Shown here: piece by piece, positions 26,202-35,157 of the stretch
Layout: each line of letters begins with the position of its first letter
How positions within the stretch are numbered: the stretch's first letter is position 1
DNA from: an uncultured Ignavibacteria bacterium
GTDB lineage: Bacteria; Bacteroidota; Ignavibacteria; Tepidaquicellales; Tepidaquicellaceae
Length of the DNA: 64,000 nucleotides
Direction of reading: 5' to 3'
NCBI GenBank assembly: GCA_937974175.1
Contig: CALJIG010000043.1
Coordinates: 1-64,000, forward strand
The notes under the pieces: model-generated
The model's database searches: none
Told to the model about the DNA's origin: nothing
What the model saw: only the letters and a program-made list of their open reading frames with translations
Program-made: the position numbers and the translations under genes

Positions 26202-26925
26202 CACTATTATTTTTTAAAAAATCTTTCATTTCTTTTACAAAAATTTTCATAATTTTAAGCCGCGCAAAATCTTTATCGTTCCCTTCTATAATATTCCATT
26301 GCGCAAATGGATTATCCGTCCTTTGAAACATATCGTCATAAGCTTTCACATAATCATCCCAGTGTTTTCTGTTCCTATAGTCATCCTTTCCTATTTTATA
26401 TTTTTTAAGAGGATTCTCTTCCCGCTCCTTAAATCTTTTTTCCTGTTCTTCTTTTGATATATGAACAAAAAATTTTATTATTTTCGTATTATCTTGTGCA
26501 ATAGTTTTTTCAAACTGATTAATTTCATCGTATGCTCTTTTCCATTCATCTTCAGTGCAGAAGCCTTCTATCCGCTCAACAAGCACTCTTCCGTACCAGG
26601 TCCTGTCAAAAACAACCATCTCCCCGCTTGAAGGAAGATTTACCCAGAACCTCCAAAGGTAATGTTTTGCTTTTTCTACTTCATTGGGAGCTGAAGTTTG
26701 GAAGACTTTAAATCTTCTGGGGTCCATAGGTTCAGTCAGACGCTTAATTGCACCGCCTTTACCGGCTGCATCCCATCCTTCAAAGCATATAACTGCTTTT
26801 TTATTCTTATCACGGAGTTTTAACTGACATTTTAGAATTTCAAGTTCAAGCTCGAGTCTTTTAACTTCCCGCTTAAATTCTTCACCGCTTATTTTTTGAC
26901 TTAAGTCTATTTCTGAAAGCTTCAT
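26191..26925 (-). CDS. Polyphosphate kinase 2 family protein
   Basis: PPK2 enzymes transfer phosphate between polyphosphate and nucleotides. Walker A is EGWDAAGKGGAIKRL, the lid/base-contact region is MDPRRFKVFQTSAPN, and Walker B is VVFDRTWYGRVLVERIEGF. The family segments KEEQEKRFKEREENPLKKYK and HWDDYVKAYDDM are also present. Length 244 is within the single-domain range. Whether it uses NDP or NMP cannot be decided by eye. It ends inside the lipoprotein start and begins 1 nt after the queF stop, so queF, this gene and the lipoprotein look like one operon. Confidence 0.92.
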   Translation of the reverse strand: MKLSEIDLSQKISGEEFKREVKRLELELEILKCQLKLRDKNKKAVICFEGWDAAGKGGAIKRLTEPMDPRRFKVFQTSAPNEVEKAKHYLWRFWVNLPSSGEMVVFDRTWYGRVLVERIEGFCTEDEWKRAYDEINQFEKTIAQDNTKIIKFFVHISKEEQEKRFKEREENPLKKYKIGKDDYRNRKHWDDYVKAYDDMFQRTDNPFAQWNIIEGNDKDFARLKIMKIFVKEMKDFLKNNSDEK

Positions 26926-26926
26926 A

Positions 26927-27307
26927 TTATTTTTTACCGTAAGTGGAAATTACCTTTGACTGCAGACCACCTCTGATTGTAAAATCACCGACTACTTCCA
27001 TCCATTTTGGCTTAAGCAAAGTTGTCAGATCATCCAATATCCTGTTTATTACATTTTCATAAAATATACCTTCGTTCCTGAATGACTGCAAATAGTACTT
27101 TAACGATTTCAGCTCTACACATTTTGTTTTTGCAATGTAGGAAATTGTTATAACACCAAAATCAGGCTGTCCTGTTTTAGGACATACAGAAGTGAATTCA
27201 TTTGCCTGATGAATTATAAGGTAATTTCTGTTCGGAAACGAGTTATCAAAAATTTCAAGAAGTTTAGTTTTGTTTGGATCGGTTTCTATTGGATTAAATT
27301 TTTTCAT
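26927..27307 (-). CDS. queF: NADPH-dependent 7-cyano-7-deazaguanine reductase QueF
   Basis: Reduces preQ0 to preQ1 in queuosine biosynthesis. The unimodular (about 126-residue) form is present, with the catalytic Cys in TSVCPKTGQPDFG, the substrate-contact VELKSLKYYLQSFRNEG, and a closing DFTIRGGLQSKV. The Asp in PDFG is the second catalytic residue. No other queuosine gene is in the window. It has its own promoter region, since a terminator for the upstream gene lies at 27341-27365. Confidence 0.95.
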   Translation of the reverse strand: MKKFNPIETDPNKTKLLEIFDNSFPNRNYLIIHQANEFTSVCPKTGQPDFGVITISYIAKTKCVELKSLKYYLQSFRNEGIFYENVINRILDDLTTLLKPKWMEVVGDFTIRGGLQSKVISTYGKK

Positions 27308-27340
27308 AGTGAGTATTTATAGAGTAATAAATTAGTTATA

Positions 27341-27365
27341 AAAAAAATGCCATCCGAGGATGGCA
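27341..27365 (-). terminator. Rho-independent terminator of the DUF3098 gene
   Basis: A perfect stem TGCCATC / GATGGCA (27348-27354 / 27359-27365) with a four-base loop, followed on the minus strand by seven T. Confidence 0.9.
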
Positions 27366-27396
27366 AAATTGAACAAAGACTAATTAAATTATTTAA

Positions 27397-27708
27397 TTAG
27401 CTAGCGCTGATATTAGTATTAGAAGGAACTGAAGTCCCTGCCGGATTTTCCGAATCCGAAGCACCTGATTTATCTGTGTATAAAATTCCAAACGGAACGA
27501 TTACACCATAACCTGCAATCAATAAAATAGGAGCAACTACCGTAGGTAAAAACCCATCAACTGAGTTTTCAGACATAAAGAAATATCCGATTATAATCAC
27601 AAGAATACCCAGACCAATAATCATATAATTCTTATTTGTCAGATTAATATGAAGGTGCTCTATTTTTTTTACTTTTCTGCTTTTTACAGGTACTTTAGCT
27701 TTTGCCAT
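27397..27708 (-). CDS. DUF3098-like two-helix membrane protein
   Basis: A 103-residue protein with a basic N-terminus, the segment LTNKNYMIIGLGILVIIIGYF (helix 1) and a second helix at about 60-80 containing PILLIAGYGVIV. This matches the layout of the small DUF3098 family of Bacteroidota. The C-terminal 25 residues are Ser/Asn/Pro-rich and appear disordered. Function unknown. It ends in a strong terminator (27341-27365), so it is not co-transcribed with queF. Confidence 0.75.
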   Translation of the reverse strand: MAKAKVPVKSRKVKKIEHLHINLTNKNYMIIGLGILVIIIGYFFMSENSVDGFLPTVVAPILLIAGYGVIVPFGILYTDKSGASDSENPAGTSVPSNTNISAS

Positions 27709-27776
27709 AATAATAAAATTTTAAGAACTACAATTTATTTATAAACGATTAAATAATCTATAGATGAATTAATCTA

Positions 27777-29150
27777 CTATTTTGCCTTCGCAAGCTCATC
27801 GTAAAAATAAGCTACGCTTAAAATTCCTCTCTGAAAGTTTTTTAAATTCATGTGTTCATCGGGAGAGTGCGCATTTTCATCAGGTAAACCAAAACCAAGA
27901 AGTACTGTATTCGCGCCTAAAACATCTTTGAATGTTGTTACAATCGGAATAGAACCGCCTTCTTTCATAAATACAGGATCTTTTCCAAATCCTTTTTTCA
28001 AAGCTTCAACTGCCGCATTGATTGCCGGTGAATCTATCGGTGTAACTGCAGGCTTGCCATTATGTCCGCCTATAACTTTTACCTTCACAGATTTCGGAGC
28101 AACTTTGTAAACGAAATCAGAGAATAATTTTTCAATTTTATCGGGATCCTGATTAGGAACTAAGCGCATTGAAATCTTTGCTCCTGCTTTTGAAGGAAGA
28201 ACTGTCTTAGCGCCTTCTCCCTGAAATCCGCCCCAGATGCCGTTGCAGTCAAGAGTAGGTCTTGCCCATGTTCTTTCAACAGTGGAGAAGCCTTCTTCAC
28301 CGTGAAGCTCATCAACATCTAATCCTTTTTTATATCTTTCAATATCGAATGGGAGCTTTTTAAATTCTTCTCTTTCCTTTGGAGTTAAATCGACTACATC
28401 GTCATAAAATCCGTCAATTAATATTTTTCCGTGTTCGTCTTTTAATTTACAAATTATCTCAGCAAGCGCATTAATAGGATTATGCACTGCGCCGCCGAAT
28501 GAACCTGAATGTAAATCTCTGTTTGGTCCGGTCACTTCAACCTGCATGTAGGTCAGTCCGCGCAAGCCATAACAAATTGAAGGCATATCGTAGTCATACA
28601 TTGCAGTATCAGATATAACTATATAATCGCATTTAAGAAGTTCTTTTTGCTCTTCGAGGAACGGCTCAAGATTATTACTGCCAATTTCTTCTTCGCCTTC
28701 GCAAATAAATTTTACATTTATCGGAAGAGTTTTATTATTTGCAAGATGAGCCTGCAATGCTTTTACATGAATATACACCTGTCCTTTATCATCTACAGAA
28801 CCGCGCGCAAAAATATTATCGCCTCTTACTGTCGCTTCAAATGGAGGATTGGTCCATAGTTCAATAGGGTCAACAGGCTGAACGTCGTAATGTCCGTAGA
28901 TTAACAAAGTGGGTTTATCGTTTCCTGCATGAAGCCAGTCACCGTAAACGATTGGGTGTCCGGGAGTAGGATATACTTTTACGTTTTCAAGCCCGATAGA
29001 TTCAAATTGTTCCTTAACATATTCAGCGCAGTCGTTTACATCTTTCTTGTTTTCAGGATTAGTGCTTATTGAAGGGATTGCTAAAAATTCTTTCAGCTCT
29101 TCAACATATTTATCTTTATTGGAGTTTATATAAGAAATTACGTTTTGCAT
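27777..29150 (-). CDS. M20-family dipeptidase
   Basis: A zinc-dependent dipeptidase of the CNDP/ArgE/DapE (M20) family, 457 residues. Metal and catalytic motifs run in order: IYGHYDVQP (first metal His and catalytic Asp), SVDDKGQ (bridging Asp), CEGEEEIGS (catalytic Glu pair), ISDTAM, the dimer-domain RDLHSGSFGG and the final AHSPDEHM (last metal His). No signal peptide, so it is cytoplasmic and likely hydrolyses imported dipeptides. CCC lies just before the ATG. It stands alone between DUF3098 and the type III PKS. Confidence 0.93.
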   Translation of the reverse strand: MQNVISYINSNKDKYVEELKEFLAIPSISTNPENKKDVNDCAEYVKEQFESIGLENVKVYPTPGHPIVYGDWLHAGNDKPTLLIYGHYDVQPVDPIELWTNPPFEATVRGDNIFARGSVDDKGQVYIHVKALQAHLANNKTLPINVKFICEGEEEIGSNNLEPFLEEQKELLKCDYIVISDTAMYDYDMPSICYGLRGLTYMQVEVTGPNRDLHSGSFGGAVHNPINALAEIICKLKDEHGKILIDGFYDDVVDLTPKEREEFKKLPFDIERYKKGLDVDELHGEEGFSTVERTWARPTLDCNGIWGGFQGEGAKTVLPSKAGAKISMRLVPNQDPDKIEKLFSDFVYKVAPKSVKVKVIGGHNGKPAVTPIDSPAINAAVEALKKGFGKDPVFMKEGGSIPIVTTFKDVLGANTVLLGFGLPDENAHSPDEHMNLKNFQRGILSVAYFYDELAKAK

Positions 29151-29200
29151 AGTTGGGATTTTTATAAAGATGATAAAAACTAAATTAAGGAATATTGAGA

Positions 29201-30289
29201 TTATTTGTTAGTCACAACTGTTTCATTTTTCATCTCCAAGATAAGCATTTCACATGAGAATCCCGGACCAAGAGACATCATTAATCCCCTGCCGTCTTCA
29301 AATCCTCCTTTAATAAATTTTTCAAGAACATAAAGAACAGTAACGCTGGACATATTCCCATATTCGTGTAAAGTAGCTGTAGTGTTTTTTAATTTATCGC
29401 GGGGTATTGAGAGAGATTCTACGTATGCATTTATTACCTTTGTTCCACCGGGATGAATAACAAAATTCTTCAACTCATCTATTGAAAGATTATTATCTTC
29501 CAGATATTTTTTTATGTCTGTTTTGATAAGAGAATTTACCAGTGAGGGAATATCCTTAGAGAAGACAACTTTAAAGCCTGCATCAATAAATTCCCAGCCC
29601 ATAACATCTTCAGAATCATAATAAAGCTTACTTCGGGAAGAAGTAATTTTTATTTCATGATTATTTTTTATTAACTGCTTTGAGTTTTCTCCTGTAACAA
29701 GTACCGCCGCTACTCCGTCAGAAAAAAGAGAGGTTGCAATAAAATTACTTTTACTTAAATCATTTCTTATAAAAGTAAGCGAGCAAAGCTCAACACCAAT
29801 TAGTAATATTACGGCATCAGGATTCGCATCGGCAATTGTTTTTGCTTTTGCTAAAGCTGAAACTCCCGCTGCGCATCCAAGTCCCCATAAAGGAGTTCTG
29901 TTTATATTCGGATTAATGTGCATCTTATCTATTATTAGCGCATCAAGTGATGGAGTTGTAAGTCCGGTTGACGTAAATGATATGATATCGGTAAGCTTGC
30001 TCTTATCTAAATTGGTATCCGATAGAATTTTATCAATTGCATCAACAGAGTACTCAAGAGCATACTTTTTGAAAAGATTATTTTTTTCGTGAAAGGATGA
30101 ATCATTGGAGAAGAAATCGACGGGGACACAGAGATTCCTGTTAGATATACCAGTGTTGTCGAAGACTTCAAGAAGTCTGTCAGTGTCTTTGAACGATTCG
30201 GAAAATAGGTTTGAAGCGAATTCTTTTAAATCAGACTGAGAAACTTTGTTCGGAAACTTTACGGTCTGTACAGCTGAAATATATGCCAA
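29201..30289 (-). CDS. Type III polyketide synthase (chalcone/stilbene synthase fold)
   Basis: The thiolase-fold catalytic triad is complete: Cys in WGLGCAAGVS, His in FVIHPGGTKV and Asn in HEYGNMSS. The closing LMMSLGPGFSCEMLIL also matches the type III PKS family. At 362 residues the length is usual. Such enzymes extend an acyl-CoA with malonyl-CoA to give alkylpyrones or alkylresorcinols, often membrane-active lipids. The methyltransferase or oxidoreductase that often sits beside bacterial type III PKS genes is absent here, so the product is likely used as made or finished elsewhere. Confidence 0.9.
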   Translation of the reverse strand: MAYISAVQTVKFPNKVSQSDLKEFASNLFSESFKDTDRLLEVFDNTGISNRNLCVPVDFFSNDSSFHEKNNLFKKYALEYSVDAIDKILSDTNLDKSKLTDIISFTSTGLTTPSLDALIIDKMHINPNINRTPLWGLGCAAGVSALAKAKTIADANPDAVILLIGVELCSLTFIRNDLSKSNFIATSLFSDGVAAVLVTGENSKQLIKNNHEIKITSSRSKLYYDSEDVMGWEFIDAGFKVVFSKDIPSLVNSLIKTDIKKYLEDNNLSIDELKNFVIHPGGTKVINAYVESLSIPRDKLKNTTATLHEYGNMSSVTVLYVLEKFIKGGFEDGRGLMMSLGPGFSCEMLILEMKNETVVTNK

Positions 30290-30337
30290 GTCATATCATT
30301 AATTTCGAAATATTGTTAACGGGGTCTAAAAAACTCA

Positions 30338-30595
30338 TTAACTTTTTAAAGCAAATTCTAACTGAACTTGCTTCATAGTCTTTTCAATACTAACAGGGTC
30401 AGATGAGTAAAAAGTTTCAGTGAATTCACTTTCTCCCTTTTTAAACAGTACAAGTGTTCTCTGAGTAATTTCTGATGAGAAATCTTCGGGATTAGGTTCC
30501 GCAGTTGAGCCATCGGTAATTGAAACAAGCTCAATTCCCTGAGGCTGTAAGACCTGCTCATATAAATCCCTGATATTTTTTTCCATTACATCCAT
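30338..30595 (-). CDS. Small conserved-looking protein, unknown
   Basis: An acidic protein of about 85 residues. The frame opens with a TTG directly after the upstream stop; the ATG at 30595 is preferred. The sequence (QVLQPQGIELVSITDG, then SEITQRTLVLFKKGESEFTETFYSSDPVSIEKTM) has a regular alpha/beta pattern without signal or membrane helix. I do not recognise a family. It lies 7 nt after the lipoprotein gene and is probably co-transcribed with it. Confidence 0.6.
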   Translation of the reverse strand: MDVMEKNIRDLYEQVLQPQGIELVSITDGSTAEPNPEDFSSEITQRTLVLFKKGESEFTETFYSSDPVSIEKTMKQVQLEFALKS

Positions 30596-30601
30596 ATTCA
30601 A

Positions 30602-31060
30602 TTATTTTTTATACAGAGTTAAATTCTTTACGTAAAATGATTGCGCTGTTGGTCCGCCGCTGCTAATAGTATAGTAATAATATGCAAATTCTCTATGTGA
30701 TGGCATTATAACGCGAACAAATTTTAAACTATCATTTGCAGCCTCATCTTTAAACGTATATATAGAAGTTAGTCCGTTACCTGTAGAATCATATACCTGC
30801 AGCTGATATGCTGCTGTATTTCCAGCAGTACCTTTATAATAAAATGAAATTATTGTACTGTCTCTGTCTAAAAAATTTAATGCACCGCTTCCCAGAGACC
30901 CTGAATGACTAGTATAACCACCAGCCGGTGAAGTGACCTGATCTTCATTAATACCGCCCATAGTTACCGCTTCTGTAGTTATCGGTGGAAATACTGTATT
31001 ATTTTTACAGCTACAAAATATTACAGTGAACAAAAGAATTAACAGATAATAGTTTCTCAT
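30602..31060 (-). CDS. Small lipoprotein, unknown
   Basis: The lipoprotein signal MRNYYLLILLFTVIFCSCK has its lipobox Cys near residue 18. The 130-residue mature part is beta-rich (ALNFLDRDSTIISFYYKGT, AYQLQVYDSTG, FAYYYYTISSGG) and looks like a small jelly-roll or Ig-like envelope domain. No family recognised. It heads a short transcription unit with the 85-residue gene downstream. Confidence 0.75.
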   Translation of the reverse strand: MRNYYLLILLFTVIFCSCKNNTVFPPITTEAVTMGGINEDQVTSPAGGYTSHSGSLGSGALNFLDRDSTIISFYYKGTAGNTAAYQLQVYDSTGNGLTSIYTFKDEAANDSLKFVRVIMPSHREFAYYYYTISSGGPTAQSFYVKNLTLYKK

Positions 31061-31132
31061 TGTAGTTCTTTTGAGTTAGGTTAATGAATGAAATTAAACT
31101 TTTAAATCATTATAATAAAGCAGTATTTCATT

Positions 31133-32314
31133 CTATGAAACATTCAACACATATGACTTTAAATATTTTGTTTCCGACATTGACGGCAAAATAGGATGAT
31201 CATAAGAAGTATTTTTCATTTCTAGAATTTTAATTCTCTTCCTTGCCATAGATGCTGCCTTCATCATCATAATTTCAAAATTTCTCTCATCGATATGATG
31301 TGAACATGAGAATGTAAACAATATTCCGTTGGGTTTTAACAAACGCATTGCCTTATAATTCAATTCCTGATAACCTTTTAATGCGGGGATTACATTTTTT
31401 TTATTCTTTGTAAAAGACGGCGGGTCAAGAATTATAACATCATATCTTTTGCTATCCTGAAAAATATCATTATAAAATTCGAAGACATCTTTACAAATAA
31501 ATTCAATGTTTTTAAAATTATTTAATTTCGCATTTTCATTTGACATTTTTATAGCGTGTTCCGATGAATCGACAGCTATCACACTTTGAGCTTTTGCATA
31601 AGCAGCATTCAAAGCAAAACCGCCTTCATTGCAGAAAAGGTCAAGCACATCATCGCCTTCTCTTACATATTCACGAACAAGTTTTCTATTTGCAGCCTGA
31701 TCAAGATAAAAACCGGTCTTCTGCCCGTTTTGCAAATCAAGCTTATACTTAATCTCATCTATAGTCAGCACAAATGTTTTATCTTCGGAGTCCACATAAT
31801 CGAGCAGAATATTTTCTTCCTTGGATAATCCTTCCAAAACTCTCAGTTCATTATCGTTTTTCTCTATAATAAATTTTGCTTTAAAATTTTCTTTTAAAAT
31901 TTCAACAATATCATTTTTGAATATTTCCATACCGACAGAAAAAATCTGTATTGAATATCTGTCATCAAATCTGTCAATAATTAATCCCGGAAGATAATCG
32001 CTTTCACTGTTCACCATTCTGTAAATATTGCTATCGCGGTTTACTTTCTTTCGCTGAGCATTTGCATTATTAATTCTTTTATAAAGAAATTTTCTATCAA
32101 TTTCTTCTTTAAAATCAGTGAGATGTCTGTATGCGATAAGGGAATGTTTATTGTAAATTCCCTTTCCCAGATATTTATAATTATAAGTGTAGAGATCTAC
32201 AACTTCACCGTTTTTATTTAACTCCTCAACACGTTCAATTTCATTGCTGAAAATCCACTGATGTCCGAGTTCAAGTCTTCGTTCTTCGTTTTTCTTTAGA
32301 TATAATTTCGCCAT
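31133..32314 (-). CDS. RlmI/RlmK-type class I rRNA cytosine methyltransferase
   Basis: An N-terminal PUA-like domain (LYLKKNEERRLELGHQWIFSNEI) precedes a central EEHI-like domain and a Rossmann methyltransferase. The methyltransferase shows the family signature NGQKTGFYLDQ, motif I VLDLFCNEGGFALNA and motif IV DPPSF, followed by FSCSHHI. This is the SAM-dependent 23S rRNA m5C methyltransferase (RlmI/YccW) family; the exact base is inferred. Most relatives have C-Y-T-G-G-F in motif I, here C-N-E-G-G-F. Cytoplasmic. It follows the GT9 gene with a 12-nt gap. Confidence 0.9.
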   Translation of the reverse strand: MAKLYLKKNEERRLELGHQWIFSNEIERVEELNKNGEVVDLYTYNYKYLGKGIYNKHSLIAYRHLTDFKEEIDRKFLYKRINNANAQRKKVNRDSNIYRMVNSESDYLPGLIIDRFDDRYSIQIFSVGMEIFKNDIVEILKENFKAKFIIEKNDNELRVLEGLSKEENILLDYVDSEDKTFVLTIDEIKYKLDLQNGQKTGFYLDQAANRKLVREYVREGDDVLDLFCNEGGFALNAAYAKAQSVIAVDSSEHAIKMSNENAKLNNFKNIEFICKDVFEFYNDIFQDSKRYDVIILDPPSFTKNKKNVIPALKGYQELNYKAMRLLKPNGILFTFSCSHHIDERNFEIMMMKAASMARKRIKILEMKNTSYDHPILPSMSETKYLKSYVLNVS

Positions 32315-32326
32315 TGTTTTATCTTT

Positions 32327-33265
32327 CTAGTTTAGCTTTTCTATTTGTATTTCATTCATGCACTTAAAATGTCCCAGTGGACATGCAGGCAAGCCTATAT
32401 GTGTGCAAGGTCTGCACTTTAAATTTTTATTTTCTATTACTAATGAGTTTTCCAACTGCGGGAAAAATCCGAACTCTTTTACTGTCGAGCCGAATATTGC
32501 TTTAACATTTTTCCCGAGCATCTCCGAGAAATGCAATATTGCACTATCGTTTGTTAGTACATATTCAGAATTGAAAATAATGTTTGCGAGTTCATTATAG
32601 CTTAATCTTCCACATAGATTTATTGCGTTTGTTTCATTCTCAATCTGGTCACAAATTTCTTTATCTTTAGTGCTTTCATCCCCGACTAATATAATCTTGA
32701 ATGAAGAAGCTTTTATGTAACTAACAAACTTTTCTTTGGGATAAGTCTTTGTAAAATGTTTTGATGAGGGCGCAATTACTATATAATTGAAATCATATTT
32801 CCGTGTTCTGTCAAATTCTAATTCAGTTGCGGTATAATGTGAAAACTTTTTTGCAAACTCCTCTCCAACCGCTTTTATATATTTCTTATAAACAGGAATA
32901 ATTTTTTTAAACAGATTTATCTTAAACTTAACTAATAAAAACTTTTTTATTGTGTCTTTTCTGTAACGTTTGACATTCAATCCCGAAAACAATGTAAGTA
33001 ATATACTTCTGAAATTTTTATGAATATCTAATACTAAATCATAACCGTCATTTTTTATTTCGGATTTCAATTCACCTAACGGCTGACCGTTAAATAAAAT
33101 TATTTTTGAAATAGCCGGGTTGAGTTCAAGAATTGTTTTATAAACAGATTTAGTCAGATAGTGAATTTCAGATTCCGGATACTCTTTTTTAAGAGCATTT
33201 ATCAGAGGAAAAGAAAGTATAATATCTCCCAAAGAAGAAAAACGTATTATCAGAATTTTTTTCAT
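32327..33265 (-). CDS. Glycosyltransferase family 9 (heptosyltransferase-like)
   Basis: The opening MKKILIIRFSSLGDIILSFPLINALK is the GT9 signature, and the C-terminal donor domain shows VIAPSSKHFTKTYP, NLCGRLSYNELANII and LTNDSAILHFSEMLG. The last 40 residues carry four Cys (CRPC, ACPLGHFKC) as in many GT9 enzymes. These enzymes add heptose or similar sugars to lipopolysaccharide core at the inner membrane face. No other LPS gene is adjacent. The bshC gene lies 27 nt upstream. Confidence 0.9.
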   Translation of the reverse strand: MKKILIIRFSSLGDIILSFPLINALKKEYPESEIHYLTKSVYKTILELNPAISKIILFNGQPLGELKSEIKNDGYDLVLDIHKNFRSILLTLFSGLNVKRYRKDTIKKFLLVKFKINLFKKIIPVYKKYIKAVGEEFAKKFSHYTATELEFDRTRKYDFNYIVIAPSSKHFTKTYPKEKFVSYIKASSFKIILVGDESTKDKEICDQIENETNAINLCGRLSYNELANIIFNSEYVLTNDSAILHFSEMLGKNVKAIFGSTVKEFGFFPQLENSLVIENKNLKCRPCTHIGLPACPLGHFKCMNEIQIEKLN

Positions 33266-33292
33266 GGCATATTCGCATTTGCAGCAGAAAAA

Positions 33293-35020
33293 CTATTCCA
33301 CATTTTCCTTCACGGCTTCAATCTTTACCGGCGCAGCATCAAAGTTTGTTTCTATAAACTGATGTTCAAACTTTTCTATATTAATATTATCTTTCAATTG
33401 CTGTATGAAATCCATTCCGTATTTATTCAGGAAGTAAATAATATTAAGGCTTCTTTCCTGTAACACATTGTCAGGAAATATTACGGATAATATTTTGTTC
33501 AGCTGCTTAGTAACAATTTCATTCTGATTTAAATACGATGTCATGAACTTATCCTTCAGCATATTAATCGAATCTTTATATTGCTGATCTTTTTTATCCA
33601 GTGTGTTAACAAGATTTTTATCAATACTCTCAAGCTTTTGTTTGAACTGATAAAATACTCCGTTAAGTTCATCTATATAACTTGTAAACAGCTCTTCAAT
33701 GTTCATCTCTGAAAATTTCTCTACCATTCGCCTTGCAGTATCTTTCGGATGAAACAGGTCTAATATCTTCAGCTTATTTTTTTCAAGGAATATTTCAACA
33801 CGTTTTTCAATAACAGTAATCGATGTTCTGGGATAAATTACAGGCATTGGTGTATCATAAAAATCATAAGCATCTTTTATCTGAGCAAAGTAAGCAACTT
33901 CCGATGGTCCGCCAACATAAGCAACTGTCGGTAGAATAGTATCCTGACAAACAGGACGGAGCAACACATTCGGGCTGAACAATTCAGGATTAGCATTCAG
34001 CATTAAAAACATCTCATCCCTTGAAAACTTCTGACGGGAATTTTTTAAAGCAAAGTTCTCGCTATCCTTCGGCTCAATTAAATATCTGTTTCCGTTATGT
34101 GTGTAAAATAGATTTATCGGCTTAGGTTTTATCACGGGGTCATATTCATGTTCCATTTCAGCAGATGAAATAATCACCTTTTCGCAGAGCGCCGGATAAG
34201 TAGAAAGCTCTTTTTTGAAAATAGAAGTTAACGGTCTCTTCAAATCTTTTTCAGATGGGTCCATAAAAATCAAACCTTCATCTTTCAGGAAATAATTAAG
34301 CAGTCTTGCAAACGATGTTTTTAAATCTATACCGACTTTATAGGAACGGTTTATATAATCAAAAACTGTATTGGTAAAATCCGTTTCAACAAGATTACTT
34401 CTTATCTCATTTTTAAAATCTTCAATTTTTTCATCAAGGATAATTGTGCCTGTCGGCTTTATATATTTTTCCTGCTCGCCTTCCACTCCAAAGTAAGCTA
34501 TGTTCTTTACTTCATTTTCTTTTGTAAGAAGATTGATATTATTTATTTCAAGAAAATCGTGGTCTTCACACTCAAGCCAGAACACCGGAACAAAATTATA
34601 ATCTTTAAATTTCTGATTTAGCTTATTTGCAAGCTGCACGGCATTAAGTGCTTTTAAAATTGTATAAAGCGGACCTGAAAGCATACCCACCTGCTGCCCT
34701 GTCACAATCGCAAAAGTGTTCGAGCTTTTCAGCAGCTCGATATTCTCGTATGTCTTTTCAGTTGAGTTGAAAAATTTATTCTGAGTAGTAAGAACTCTGC
34801 AAAGGTCATCACGAGTAAAATCAGATTCCTTAAGATATGTATTTTTCTTTTTTATAAGCGCATTGAGGAATTCATTATCGTCCCTGTAATCATATTTATA
34901 GTAGCTTTTAATCTTATCAAAATCATCTATATAGTCCAGAAAAAGATTGTTAAAATCAGGCAGATTATTGTATGGAAGTGTCTTCAATTTTTTTTCTATT
35001 AAGTAGCAAAAATTACGCAT
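33293..35020 (-). CDS. bshC: Bacillithiol biosynthesis cysteine-adding enzyme BshC
   Basis: A 575-residue protein with the BshC/YllA landmarks TGQQVGMLSGPLYTILKAL, VPVFWLECEDHDFLE, MDPSEKDLK, and LLRPVCQDTILPTVAYVGGP followed by SEVAYFAQ. A long coiled coil follows near the C-terminus. BshC joins cysteine to GlcN-malate in the last step of bacillithiol synthesis, in the cytoplasm. bshA and bshB are not in the window. Full length. It is transcribed divergently from the beta-helix gene at 35158. Confidence 0.95.
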   Translation of the reverse strand: MRNFCYLIEKKLKTLPYNNLPDFNNLFLDYIDDFDKIKSYYKYDYRDDNEFLNALIKKKNTYLKESDFTRDDLCRVLTTQNKFFNSTEKTYENIELLKSSNTFAIVTGQQVGMLSGPLYTILKALNAVQLANKLNQKFKDYNFVPVFWLECEDHDFLEINNINLLTKENEVKNIAYFGVEGEQEKYIKPTGTIILDEKIEDFKNEIRSNLVETDFTNTVFDYINRSYKVGIDLKTSFARLLNYFLKDEGLIFMDPSEKDLKRPLTSIFKKELSTYPALCEKVIISSAEMEHEYDPVIKPKPINLFYTHNGNRYLIEPKDSENFALKNSRQKFSRDEMFLMLNANPELFSPNVLLRPVCQDTILPTVAYVGGPSEVAYFAQIKDAYDFYDTPMPVIYPRTSITVIEKRVEIFLEKNKLKILDLFHPKDTARRMVEKFSEMNIEELFTSYIDELNGVFYQFKQKLESIDKNLVNTLDKKDQQYKDSINMLKDKFMTSYLNQNEIVTKQLNKILSVIFPDNVLQERSLNIIYFLNKYGMDFIQQLKDNINIEKFEHQFIETNFDAAPVKIEAVKENVE

Positions 35021-35157
35021 TAAAATTGAAATATAATAGGCAGTATTGGCTTCATTTTACAGTGAAAACATTGCAATATCAAATTTTTTCTACTTCAATA
35101 ATGGAATATTTTAAGTAATCTTACATCACCATTATTTTCAAATTTTTAATACAACCG

